A stretch of DNA of 64,000 nt from Brevibacillus laterosporus LMG 15441 (GTDB taxonomy: Bacteria; Bacillota; Bacilli; Brevibacillales; Brevibacillaceae). The DNA lies in assembly GCF_000219535.2 (NCBI RefSeq), contig NZ_CP007806.1:4318547-4382546 (forward strand). Reading direction: 5' to 3'. How positions within the stretch are numbered: the stretch's first letter is position 1; every line of letters starts with the position of its first letter. The position numbers and the translations under genes were made by a program. The notes beneath the pieces are model-generated. The model ran no database searches. It was given only the letters and a program-made list of their open reading frames with translations, and was not told the DNA's origin. Of the stretch, positions 1 to 7,493 are shown piece after piece.

Positions 1-100
1 CCGCCAATTTGGGTAGCGACACGAATCCAAAAATGAGGACGGCTAATGCCAGCATCACGATGGTTACGGGTCGATTAATCGCAAACCTTGAAATGTTCAT
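1..100 (-). CDS. RND-family efflux transporter, N-terminal fragment
   Basis: Only the first 33 codons are inside the window; the gene continues beyond position 1. The translation opens with MNISRFAINRPVTIVMLALA, the typical start of AcrB/MdtB-like RND pumps: a short cytoplasmic stretch, the conserved RPV motif, then transmembrane helix 1. Such pumps export drugs or other amphiphiles using the proton gradient. The ATG (98-100) lies inside the 3' end of the marR gene, overlapping it by 26 bases, with an AAAGGAG-type ribosome binding site at about 110-120, so the two are cotranscribed. The family call rests on the N-terminus alone. Confidence 0.8.
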   Translation of the reverse strand, partial: MNISRFAINRPVTIVMLALAVLIFGFVSLPKLA

Positions 101-545
101 CTCTGTTCCCTCTCTCCTTTAATAAGGAATGATATTTTTTCTCGAGATAATGATTGAGCAATTCTAAAGATTGAGTAATTTGTTTTCGTTCATGTTCCTT
201 CATCCCCTCAAATAATTCGGGTAAGTACTGATCTTTCATTAGTGGAAATCGTTTTTGAAGCTGAGAAAAATCTTGAGCAAGAAAAACCCAGACTATGCGT
301 CTGTCGTTATGATCTCGCTTGCGAATTACTAAGTTCGCTTTTTCCAAACGATCAATGATGCCAGAAACGGTGCTATAGGATAATTCTAGACTTTTACTTA
401 TTTCTCCAATTGTCTTCGGATTTTCTTTTACTTGATGAATCACCATAATCTGAGGTTTAGTAATGCCGCTCTCCACCAGCTCTTGTGTAAAAATCCCGAT
501 GTATAAATTCCACATGTCCATCAATCGATCAGTGAGCTCATTCAT
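75..545 (-). CDS. MarR-family transcriptional regulator
   Basis: A 156-residue winged-helix repressor of the usual MarR length. The helix-turn-helix lies at about residues 43-70 (recognition helix SYSTVSGIIDRLE) and the wing carries the DxRR signature (DHNDRR, residues 78-83). It heads an operon with the RND pump, whose start overlaps its 3' end, so it probably represses the pump and itself until a ligand binds. The ATG at 543-545 is preceded by GGAGGAGG with a rather long 13-base spacer. An inverted repeat at 578-592 is a likely operator. It is clearly related to the second MarR protein of this window (55045-55482), which sits in front of another efflux operon. Confidence 0.92.
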   Translation of the reverse strand: MNELTDRLMDMWNLYIGIFTQELVESGITKPQIMVIHQVKENPKTIGEISKSLELSYSTVSGIIDRLEKANLVIRKRDHNDRRIVWVFLAQDFSQLQKRFPLMKDQYLPELFEGMKEHERKQITQSLELLNHYLEKKYHSLLKERGNRDEHFKVCD

Positions 546-577
546 AGAATCACGGCAACCTCCTCCTACTGTTTTTA

Positions 578-592
578 TTTCGCTATACGAAA
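578..592. promoter_or_regulatory. Candidate MarR operator (TTTCG-N5-CGAAA)
   Basis: A perfect inverted repeat TTTCGCTATACGAAA lies 33 bases upstream of the marR start. The same half-sites (ATTTCG / CGAAAT) recur at 55538-55553 in front of the paralogous marR gene, which supports a role as operator. Binding is inferred. Confidence 0.55.
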
Positions 593-950
593 CATTATGT
601 CATGATGATTACCTTGTATCAAGAATTTTCCAAAGCTACTTATGCCTAAAAGCAGCTTCTGTCATTGGTCTAACTGATAATACGTAACTCCTTACAAAAA
701 ATTTCTCTTTCCAATAATTTGATGTGCTTTTTTGTGTGAATTATAGAAAAGTTTATCTTTTTTTCATTAGAATGTCGACAATCACGCGTAAACAGCATGC
801 CCTTTCAACGTTTTACTCAGATAAATGCTCCTCCCTGCGTAACTTCAGCTTGAAAGCAAGCTGGGGACCGCTTCTTACCACCGAGTGCCCCCTCTATTGT
901 CACTCCCTTGAAGAAGTTCGTTTTTATAAAATTTCCTTTTTAAAAATAAT
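593..950. other. Intergenic region between marR and the ECF module
   Basis: No convincing gene is visible. The reading frame of the downstream secreted protein stays open through this stretch, but it has no ribosome binding site and would span the ECF-type promoter, so it is not taken as coding. A small perfect hairpin (CAGCTTG-AAAG-CAAGCTG, 846-863) is followed by a G-run and a C-run (863-866 and 888-892) that could pair; I cannot assign it to a known RNA family. Confidence 0.4.
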
Positions 951-977
951 TGTAACTTTTCTTTTTTTATTCTCGAC
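951..977 (+). promoter_or_regulatory. ECF-sigma-type promoter (TGTAAC-N17-CGAC)
   Basis: TGTAAC at 951-956 and CGAC at 974-977 are separated by exactly 17 bases. This matches the -35/-10 pattern known for Bacillus ECF sigma factors, in particular SigX-type promoters. It sits 44 bases ahead of the start codon of the secreted protein gene, and an ECF sigma factor is encoded just downstream, so autoregulation is likely. Confidence 0.65.
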
Positions 978-1020
978 TTTGTATGTGAGCAAGAAAAATG
1001 AAAAGAAAAGGAAGATAATT

Positions 1021-2493
1021 ATGAAAAAATCAACGAATAAAACAGTCTTGAGTCTTATGGCAGCTCTTATGCTTTCATCAACTCCGGTATGGGCTAGTGC
1101 CAAAACAATTTCAGAAGAACCTGAAAAAATTCAAACTATACAGGAGTTAGATCAGGTAGTAAAAAAATCCATCAAACAATTGACTGAAATTCTTCCTGAA
1201 TTAAAAGAGTTAACTCGAATTGAGGTTTTACCTTATTCTGAAGGAAAAACAAGAGTTGTTCTTTCTAAAGAAAAAGGTATGAAGTTCCCATCTGCTGATA
1301 TCATAATAGATTCTAAGTCAGGGGTTATTCAAGAATTTGATATTAGAAAAAAAGATATTTATTCCGATGAACCAGCTAACAAAGAAATGGCCAAGGAAAA
1401 AGGAGAAGCTTTTCTGAAAAAACTTCTAGGTGATCGCGCTGATCAATATAAAGTCAAAGAAAAAATTGGAACTGGAGGAGGAGATGGCACTACTGATAGA
1501 CACGCTTGGATTAACATCTCATTTAATCGTGTAATCGATGACATTGAACTTAAGGATGATCAATATTATCTTCAAATAAATCCAAATGGAGATATTATTG
1601 GTATGGAAAAGAGAAATGCAACCAGTTCTGATGAAGAACTACCAAAGCCGGAAAAACTAATCAGTAAAAAACAAGTAGAAGAAACACTGTCTAAAATGAT
1701 TTTCTCTTATATTTCAGCAGATGATGGAAGAGTAGTCTATCTCTTTAACAGTACTCCCTACGTGAATGCTGAAACGGGAGAAAAAATCGGCACCTTCCAA
1801 GATACTTTCTACTCTGATGCCTATCCAGCAAATGCAAGTGGTAAAAAATTAGTAGCTCATACACCTGATGAGGCTGCTGAAATTCTACAGTCAGTATTAG
1901 GCTTTGATGTAAAAGGATTGACCTTAGCTGAAGAACCAGATAAGGACACTTTAGTGTATACATGGTACAAAAAAGACGAGGCTGTAGCTATGGTTAAGAC
2001 AAAAGACGACCAAGTACTGTCAGTAGTAATCGATGATGAAAACAAAGATGATGAAAAAGCTGCAATCTCTCCGGAGAAAGGTCAAGAACTCGCTGTAAAA
2101 ACTCTTCAAAAGTATTTAGGTGACGATGTAAAAGAATTAATCAATAAATCTTGGAAAACAAACAAAGGACCAGGCATTGTAATCCATTACAAAATCCATC
2201 AAGCTCATGAAGGAATTTTAGTTTCCGACCGTACTTATTCAGTAACAGTGAACCGTGCTACTGGCAAAGTAACAGCCATTCGCGGCCTAGGTACAACTTC
2301 TGACAAGCTACCAGACAAGGATTCTATTATTGACCCTGAAACAGCTACAAAAGCTCTACTTAAAGAAACTCCACTTACGCTTGTCTATATTACTGAAAAA
2401 ACCACTGGCAATGAAGGAGACGCATATCTTGCCTATACAGTAGACAGAGACGTACGTATCAATGGAATTACTGGAGAACGAGAAGAAGAATAA
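1021..2493 (+). CDS. Secreted YcdB/YcdC-domain protein
   Basis: A 490-residue exported protein starting at the ATG at 1021, behind an AAAGGAAG ribosome binding site. Residues 1 to about 26 form a signal peptide ending in a VWASA cleavage region; the rest has no membrane segment. The body has repeated PepSY/YcdB-like units, recognisable from motifs such as IDSKSG, VNAETG and VNRATG, in which a beta strand is followed by a turn with a TG or SG. The function of such domains is not established; roles in binding or inhibiting extracellular proteins have been suggested. The C-terminal half resembles the outer domain of the anti-sigma factor encoded at 3091-4719, so the two proteins may bind the same ligand or each other. 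It is driven by an ECF-type promoter (951-977). Confidence 0.8.
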   Translation: MKKSTNKTVLSLMAALMLSSTPVWASAKTISEEPEKIQTIQELDQVVKKSIKQLTEILPELKELTRIEVLPYSEGKTRVVLSKEKGMKFPSADIIIDSKSGVIQEFDIRKKDIYSDEPANKEMAKEKGEAFLKKLLGDRADQYKVKEKIGTGGGDGTTDRHAWINISFNRVIDDIELKDDQYYLQINPNGDIIGMEKRNATSSDEELPKPEKLISKKQVEETLSKMIFSYISADDGRVVYLFNSTPYVNAETGEKIGTFQDTFYSDAYPANASGKKLVAHTPDEAAEILQSVLGFDVKGLTLAEEPDKDTLVYTWYKKDEAVAMVKTKDDQVLSVVIDDENKDDEKAAISPEKGQELAVKTLQKYLGDDVKELINKSWKTNKGPGIVIHYKIHQAHEGILVSDRTYSVTVNRATGKVTAIRGLGTTSDKLPDKDSIIDPETATKALLKETPLTLVYITEKTTGNEGDAYLAYTVDRDVRINGITGEREEE

Positions 2494-2515
2494 TCTATAA
2501 ATAACCAATCACTCC

Positions 2516-2549
2516 AAAGCCATCCTTTTTGTTGAGGATGGCTTTTATC
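2516..2549 (+). terminator. Hairpin between the secreted protein gene and the sigma gene
   Basis: AAAGCCATCC (2516-2525) pairs perfectly with GGATGGCTTT (2536-2545) around a 10-base loop, with only four T residues following. It looks like a weak or leaky terminator that would let part of the ECF-driven transcript continue into the sigma factor gene. Confidence 0.6.
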
Positions 2550-2567
2550 CAGGAGGGGAATTATGCC

Positions 2568-3107
2568 TTGACGGAAGACGAAAAGGAACATATCCAGCAT
2601 ATATACCGTACTCATTATCAGGACATCTATCAATTTCTAGTCTTTTTTACAGGCGATCAAAACGAAGCAGAGGATTTGACACAGGAGGTCTTTATTCGTC
2701 TGTTCCGCTCTTTGTCCAGCTATGATGGACGTTCTCCGCTAAAGCTATACATACTTTCTATTGCTCGTTATACAGCAATCGATCATTATCGTAAAAAAAA
2801 GCTTAAATATGTCTTTTCAGACTATTGGATAAAAAAAATACCGGCCACATTTGGATTACCTGAAAAAGAATTACAGCAGAAGGAATTACAGCAGAACCTA
2901 CAGCAAATCTTTCAGTCACTGAAGCCGAAGCATAGAATGGTCATTATCCTCCGCGGTTTACGCGAGCTTTCGATTAAAGAAACTGCGGAAATTTTAGGGT
3001 GTAGTGAGGCAAAAGTAAAAGTCGACTACCATCGTGCCCTGAAGATTATGCAAAAGAAATGTCTTATTCCCACGATGGGAGGATTATACGATGAACTTGC
3101 CAAGTGA
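2568..3107 (+). CDS. ECF RNA polymerase sigma factor
   Basis: A 179-residue group 4 sigma factor. Region 2 covers roughly residues 8-82 (GDQNEAEDLTQEVFIRLF followed by the LYILSIARYTAIDHYRKKK helix), and region 4 roughly 108-163 with a helix-turn-helix (SIKETAEILGCSEAKVKVDY). I place the start at the TTG at 2568-2570 because a strong AGGAGGGG (2551-2558) stands 9 bases upstream; longer in-frame starts fall in the preceding hairpin. The gene overlaps the anti-sigma gene by 17 bases, the usual sigma/anti-sigma arrangement. It probably directs RNA polymerase to promoters like that at 951-977 when released from its partner. Confidence 0.9.
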   Translation: MTEDEKEHIQHIYRTHYQDIYQFLVFFTGDQNEAEDLTQEVFIRLFRSLSSYDGRSPLKLYILSIARYTAIDHYRKKKLKYVFSDYWIKKIPATFGLPEKELQQKELQQNLQQIFQSLKPKHRMVIILRGLRELSIKETAEILGCSEAKVKVDYHRALKIMQKKCLIPTMGGLYDELAK

Positions 3108-4719
3108 AAAAGAGATTTTACACGCTTTAAAGCAAAGAGAAGATTTACAACCGCGATCTCAATTTGTAGAAGAGTGTGAAGTAGCAATTATCAAAAGGCT
3201 TGCAAAAAAGAAACGTACCCACATCTGGTATCTTCGAACTGTGAAAATATCCTGTATCGGCGCTGCCGTCATGCTAGTGATGTGGCTTGGCTCTCCTCTG
3301 CGTTATCAGCCATTGGAATGGTCACAAACAGAGCCTATTGTCACAGAACCGTTACATAACGAACCCCTACCTTCTATTCCCAAACCTCCTATAGAGAAAA
3401 AAGGGCCAACGATTCGTCCAACTGTTCCGGTTCCTACACCCACTCCGATCCAAGTTCCAGATCGAGTACCAGCACTACCCTTAGTATCAGATCGAGATCA
3501 CAAGCCAGTGCCAATTCTTGATTCTGATCAAGTTAAAGAAAAGATATCAGAGTCGGTTGTGGATAAAAAAGAGGTCCCTTTTGTAGAACAGCACCAAATG
3601 ACTGAGTTTGAACAAATAGCGTTCGATTATCTAAAGCCAAGGCTTGGAGATTCTATCAATAACTTTCAAAGCTTTGTTGGTACAAAAGGAAAAGTAACAG
3701 GTCAAGTAGTATATTATCGAATGGTTCACAATACTCCTATTCTCGATCAAAATATAAATCTATCAATAAGTGTCCAAACAAAAAACGTATATTCTACTAT
3801 TCAAGGTAATATTATGGAAGGAATTGATCCACATCATTTCCCTCTCCCTAAAGATGTATTGCCAAAAACAGAAGTAGAAGAATTTCTTGAAAAAGAGATG
3901 CGCCTTGTTTATTTGAAAACAGAAGCAAACCAGTATGTATTAGGATACCAACCTGCTATCTATGGATATATTGATGCAAAGAACGGTGAATGGCTAGATT
4001 CGTCATATAGACAGCTTGATAAATCAAGTGAAAGGACTATTCTCCTTACTTCAACAGAGCAATTATCTGCTAAGTCCGAAGAAGAAGCACAGTCAATCTT
4101 AGCTGATTTGTTCACTGTGAACACGCAAAAAATTAGCATGCAGAGTAGTTCATCCTATAAAAAATCTCAAAAATATATTTGGGTAGACGAAACAGGAAAA
4201 CGTGGGAGTATGGAGGTAGATTGGTCCAGTGGTCAGCTTCTAGAATATTTTTATAAACCTGAAACAAATCATACTTCTACTCAAATAAATAAAGCAGAAG
4301 CTCAGCAAAAGGCGATCACTCTACTCGAGCATATCGTTCCCGTACAAATAAAAGAGCTTAATTTAGACATCAGCAAGGAAATGACTAATAATTCTTCCAT
4401 TACTTTTACTTTTTATCCCGTTTATGAAGGAGCTCCTGTGATAAGTCATCCTTATCATGTCACAATTGATATGAATACAGGTACAATCACGAATTATCAG
4501 GGTAGCTCTTTTGATCCGGAATTGTTACCTAAACAAACAAACATACTTTCAATTAAAGAAGCCACACAGGCCTATATTAAGACCTATCCGTTTCAGCTAG
4601 CTTATATCTTGCCTACTCACAATGAAGCGCCTAGTTTGGTGTATACTTCTTTACCAGTAAATATCGACCGCCATACCATTGATGCAAAAACGGGGCAACT
4701 GCTAAAGGATACAGACTAA
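3091..4719 (+). CDS. Membrane anti-sigma factor with YcdB-like sensor domain
   Basis: A 542-residue single-pass membrane protein. Residues 1-45 are a cytoplasmic segment expected to hold the sigma factor; a transmembrane helix follows at about residues 50-68 (ISCIGAAVMLVMWLG), then a Pro/Thr-rich linker (about 75-140) and a large extracellular domain. That domain contains the same repeat motifs (MNTGTITNYQG, IDAKTGQLL) as the secreted protein at 1021-2493, and the last 50 residues of the two align by eye. The ATG at 3091 has GGGAGG upstream and overlaps the sigma gene, so translation is coupled. No anti-sigma zinc motif is visible; the assignment rests on position, topology and partner. Confidence 0.82.
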   Translation: MNLPSEKEILHALKQREDLQPRSQFVEECEVAIIKRLAKKKRTHIWYLRTVKISCIGAAVMLVMWLGSPLRYQPLEWSQTEPIVTEPLHNEPLPSIPKPPIEKKGPTIRPTVPVPTPTPIQVPDRVPALPLVSDRDHKPVPILDSDQVKEKISESVVDKKEVPFVEQHQMTEFEQIAFDYLKPRLGDSINNFQSFVGTKGKVTGQVVYYRMVHNTPILDQNINLSISVQTKNVYSTIQGNIMEGIDPHHFPLPKDVLPKTEVEEFLEKEMRLVYLKTEANQYVLGYQPAIYGYIDAKNGEWLDSSYRQLDKSSERTILLTSTEQLSAKSEEEAQSILADLFTVNTQKISMQSSSSYKKSQKYIWVDETGKRGSMEVDWSSGQLLEYFYKPETNHTSTQINKAEAQQKAITLLEHIVPVQIKELNLDISKEMTNNSSITFTFYPVYEGAPVISHPYHVTIDMNTGTITNYQGSSFDPELLPKQTNILSIKEATQAYIKTYPFQLAYILPTHNEAPSLVYTSLPVNIDRHTIDAKTGQLLKDTD

Positions 4720-4728
4720 TCATAAATC

Positions 4729-4767
4729 AGCCACCTTCTCTACTACTAGAAAAGGTGGCTCCTTTTA
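4729..4767 (+). terminator. Intrinsic terminator of the sigma/anti-sigma operon
   Basis: AGCCACCTT (4729-4737) pairs with AAGGTGGCT (4752-4760), followed by CCTTTTAT. Confidence 0.8.
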
Positions 4768-4817
4768 TAGATGAATCCATAATGAAACGCTGGCTACTCT
4801 CTCTGCATGATGCGCAT

Positions 4818-5306
4818 CTATCCCTCTACCCGCTCATAGTCTCCACTCTTGCCACCCGTTTTTTTAACCAGATAGGTAGGACCAATAACCATTTCCTTAT
4901 CCATTGCCTTACACATATCGTAGATCGTGAGTGTTACAGCACTCGCAGCCGTCAGTGCTTCCATTTCTACTCCTGTTTTCCCTGTTGTTTTCACTTTAAC
5001 CCATACCCCGATCGTATCCTCCCCTTCAAATTCATATGTAACATCTACGCCGGTTAGGGCTAAAGGATGGCACATTGGTATCATATCTGAGGTTTTTTTT
5101 GCTGCCATAATGCCCGCTACTTGTGCTACAGCCAGTACATCCCCTTTGCTGATTTTCCCTTCTTTTACGCGTAGCAAGGTCTCCGGCTTCATCACAACAC
5201 GGCTTCTAGCAACCGCCTCACGTTTCGTAACATCTTTATCTGAGATATCTACCATGCGCGCCCTGTTTTGTTCGTTAAAATGTGTAAGCTGATCGTGTGT
5301 AGACAT
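4818..5306 (-). CDS. moaC: Cyclic pyranopterin monophosphate synthase MoaC
   Basis: A 162-residue protein of standard MoaC length. It converts 3',8-cyclo-7,8-dihydro-GTP into cyclic pyranopterin monophosphate, the first stable intermediate of molybdenum cofactor synthesis. The signature [12 protein letters not shown] (residues 71-82) is intact, as are the catalytic Asp and Lys in [10 protein letters not shown] (D130 and K133, equivalent to D128/K131 of the E. coli enzyme). The ATG at 5304-5306 has AAGGAG upstream. It is divergent from the moaD-moaE fusion and moeB, which serve the next steps of the same pathway. Confidence 0.96.
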   Translation of the reverse strand: MSTHDQLTHFNEQNRARMVDISDKDVTKREAVARSRVVMKPETLLRVKEGKISKGDVLAVAQVAGIMAAKKTSDMIPMCHPLALTGVDVTYEFEGEDTIGVWVKVKTTGKTGVEMEALTAASAVTLTIYDMCKAMDKEMVIGPTYLVKKTGGKSGDYERVEG

Positions 5307-5561
5307 AAATGATTTCTCCTTTTTTACAAACGTACTATCTCTGTTTTGATTCTATGCTAATGTATTCGATTTGACTAATCAAATAAGTAAATCTTCCTAC
5401 TACTCTCTTCCACGGTTCGCCTTCTTTGTCTTTTTCCGTTAAAAGAAGGGATCGATTGTTTCATGACTTAGCTTCCGCCCTTCATTTCGCCATAGTGATA
5501 TGGTATGTTCAAGAGAGAAACGGAAAATAGTAAGCAGAACGAAAGAAAAGAGGCCAATAAC

Positions 5562-6266
5562 ATGCAGGTTACCCTATTATTATTCGCCGGTTTAGCAGAA
5601 CGCGCCGGACAAAATAGCATACAGATCGAATTACCTGATTCTAGTACCGTACAAGATTTACTCGATAAGCTGCCACATGAATATCCGGCTTTGAAGGAAC
5701 TGCTATCCAGTTGCTTTGTATCAGTCAATCAAGAGTACGCAGATCACCATACTATTATAAAGGAAAACGACGAAGTAGCTATTCTCCCTCCTGTCAGCGG
5801 AGGCGAAGAGCCACGTTTTGCGATAACAGAAGCCCCTCTCTCGGTAGAACCGTTAATCAAACTAGTTTCTCACCGTAACTGCGGAGCTATTTTAACCTTT
5901 ATCGGCACAGTACGTGAAATGACGCAAGGTCAGCGTACTGTCTACCTCTCATATGAAGCCTATATTCCCATGGCCATCGAAAAGCTTAAACAGGTCGAGG
6001 CAGAAATTCATGAGCGCTGGGAAAATATACGTGTAGCCATCCACCATCGAATTGGCGATCTTCAAATTGAAGAAATCGCAGTAGTCATTGCCGTCTCCTC
6101 CCCACACCGTAATGATTCCTTTGAAGCTGGTCGCTATGCGATTGAGCGTTTAAAACAAATCGTCCCGATATGGAAAAAGGAAATATGGGAGGATGGAAAC
6201 GAGTGGAAAGGGCATCAGCTAGGGCCTTGGAATCCAACCGCTGACTTGGATAGTGAGAAAAAGTAG
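5562..6266 (+). CDS. Fused molybdopterin synthase, MoaD-MoaE
   Basis: A 234-residue fusion of the two molybdopterin synthase subunits. Residues 1-81 are MoaD, a ubiquitin-like fold ending in PPVSGG, with the Gly-Gly at 80-81 that normally forms the free C-terminus carrying the thiocarboxylate. It runs straight on into MoaE (about 84-234) with GAILTFIGTVRE and the lysine-rich KKEIWEDG active region. Fusions of this kind are known, for example Mycobacterium MoaX, where cleavage after the Gly-Gly is needed for activity. I chose the ATG at 5562 because MoaD starts there; an upstream in-frame ATG (5505) has no ribosome binding site. The next gene encodes the activating adenylyltransferase. Confidence 0.93.
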   Translation: MQVTLLLFAGLAERAGQNSIQIELPDSSTVQDLLDKLPHEYPALKELLSSCFVSVNQEYADHHTIIKENDEVAILPPVSGGEEPRFAITEAPLSVEPLIKLVSHRNCGAILTFIGTVREMTQGQRTVYLSYEAYIPMAIEKLKQVEAEIHERWENIRVAIHHRIGDLQIEEIAVVIAVSSPHRNDSFEAGRYAIERLKQIVPIWKKEIWEDGNEWKGHQLGPWNPTADLDSEKK

Positions 6267-6290
6267 TGTATTTCTGATTGTTAGGATGGA

Positions 6291-7334
6291 GTGAGCATAG
6301 AAGTCATGAATGAGAACAGATATTCGAGACAAATTTTATTCGCCCCGATCGGAGTGGCTGGACAAGAACGTTTGCGCAACAGTCGTGTTGCCATTGTTGG
6401 GATGGGAGCGCTGGGAACAGTGCTCTCCAACCATCTCGTTCGTGCTGGCGTCGGGTTTGTACGGTTTATAGATCGAGATTTTGTAGAACCAAGCAATTTA
6501 CAACGTCAAATGCTATATGACGAGGAAGATGCGAGACAGCATTTGCCAAAAGCGATAGCCGCCTATGAGAAATTATCTAAAATAAATTCAGATGTAGCAT
6601 TGGAGCCTATCGTAGCGGATGTTACTGCTTTTCATGCCGAAAAATATTTATCAGATGTTGATCTTATTTTAGACGCTACCGATAACTTTCAGGTGCGATA
6701 TCTTATTAATGATGTAGCGGTTAAACATAATATCCCGTGGATTTATGGCGGAGCTGTTAGCGCAACTGGAACATATACTGCTATTCGTCCTGGTGAAACC
6801 CCCTGCCTACGTTGTCTATTTCCCGAAGCACCGAAGCCAGGCACAACCGCCACATGTGATACAGCCGGCGTAATTGGCCCAATCATACATGTGGTTGCCT
6901 CTTATCAGGCGACAGAAGCTTTTAAAATCCTTTTACAGGCAACAAATGCCTACAATCCTCATCTGGAGCATTTCGATTTATGGAATAATACCCACCAGCA
7001 AATTAAAGTTCTCAAAGCGAAGCGTCCGGACTGCCCTACTTGTGGACAACGACAATTTGAGTTTCTGGAGACTAGCCCTGATGATGAACTAGCTACAGCC
7101 TTATGTGGTCGAGATACGGTACAACTAAGCCCTCGTGAAGCAATTACGCTTGATTTGTCTCAACTAGCAAAACGACTCGCTCCACTTGGAACTGTGGAAC
7201 AGAATCGTTTCTTATTGCGGTTTTACATCGATCCCTACACTTTAGTAATCTTTCCAGACGGACGTGTGCTCGTTCAAAATACCGACGATATCGCCACTGC
7301 ACGTAGCTTATTCGCCAAATTTATCGGTAATTAG
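6291..7334 (+). CDS. moeB: MoeB/ThiF-family adenylyltransferase
   Basis: An E1-like enzyme that adenylates the C-terminal glycine of MoaD (or ThiS) so that sulfur can be loaded. The nucleotide loop GMGALG lies at residues 37-42 with DRD at 61-63 and the catalytic arginine region NLQRQ at 69-73. Zinc cysteine pairs appear as CLRC (about 172-175) and CPTC (about 248-251), and a conserved Cys sits in TTATCDTAG. At 347 residues it is longer than the 249-residue E. coli MoeB and carries an extra C-terminal domain ending in DGRVLVQNTDD, as in several Bacillus homologues. The start is uncertain: GTG at 6291 or ATG at 6306. It follows the moaD-moaE fusion by 24 bases. Confidence 0.9.
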   Translation: MSIEVMNENRYSRQILFAPIGVAGQERLRNSRVAIVGMGALGTVLSNHLVRAGVGFVRFIDRDFVEPSNLQRQMLYDEEDARQHLPKAIAAYEKLSKINSDVALEPIVADVTAFHAEKYLSDVDLILDATDNFQVRYLINDVAVKHNIPWIYGGAVSATGTYTAIRPGETPCLRCLFPEAPKPGTTATCDTAGVIGPIIHVVASYQATEAFKILLQATNAYNPHLEHFDLWNNTHQQIKVLKAKRPDCPTCGQRQFEFLETSPDDELATALCGRDTVQLSPREAITLDLSQLAKRLAPLGTVEQNRFLLRFYIDPYTLVIFPDGRVLVQNTDDIATARSLFAKFIGN

Positions 7335-7340
7335 GTAATT

Positions 7341-7394
7341 TTGTTACTATTTTGTGAAAATAGGGTGGAAGAGTAACAAGCTTTCGAGTATAAT
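7341..7394 (+). promoter_or_regulatory. acnA promoter region with nested dyads
   Basis: A TATAAT -10 box lies at 7389-7394 with a weak -35 (TGGAAG, 7366-7371). Upstream, TTGTTAC (7341-7347) mirrors GTAACAA (7373-7379), and a perfect TATTTT-GTG-AAAATA repeat sits at 7348-7362. The dyads could be a moeB terminator or a binding site for a citrate-responsive regulator such as CcpC; I cannot decide. Confidence 0.5.
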
Positions 7395-7419
7395 AAATTT
7401 GCAACGGAAACGAAACGTG

Positions 7420-7436
7420 GTTTCATCTAGTGAAAC
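7420..7436. promoter_or_regulatory. Candidate IclR-family operator upstream of acnA
   Basis: GTTTCATCTAGTGAAAC is a perfect dyad with a 5-base centre. It lies 26 bases after the -10 box, placed so that a bound repressor would block transcription. The same 17 bases with one change occur at 12481-12497 directly upstream of the IclR-family gene. Confidence 0.6.
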
Positions 7437-7493
7437 GAACGGGTAAGGAATTATGTAACAGTTGAATTTATTTGCTCGAAGGGGGTTATTCTT

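Noticed and set aside
846..892. Hairpin CAGCTTG/CAAGCTG plus G-run and C-run, considered as a riboswitch
   Set aside because: No conserved core of a known class is present, and it lies upstream of the mapped promoter motif of the next gene.
724..1020. In-frame N-terminal extension of the secreted YcdB-like protein
   Set aside because: No ribosome binding site, a signal peptide begins at 1021, and the ECF-type promoter lies inside the extension.
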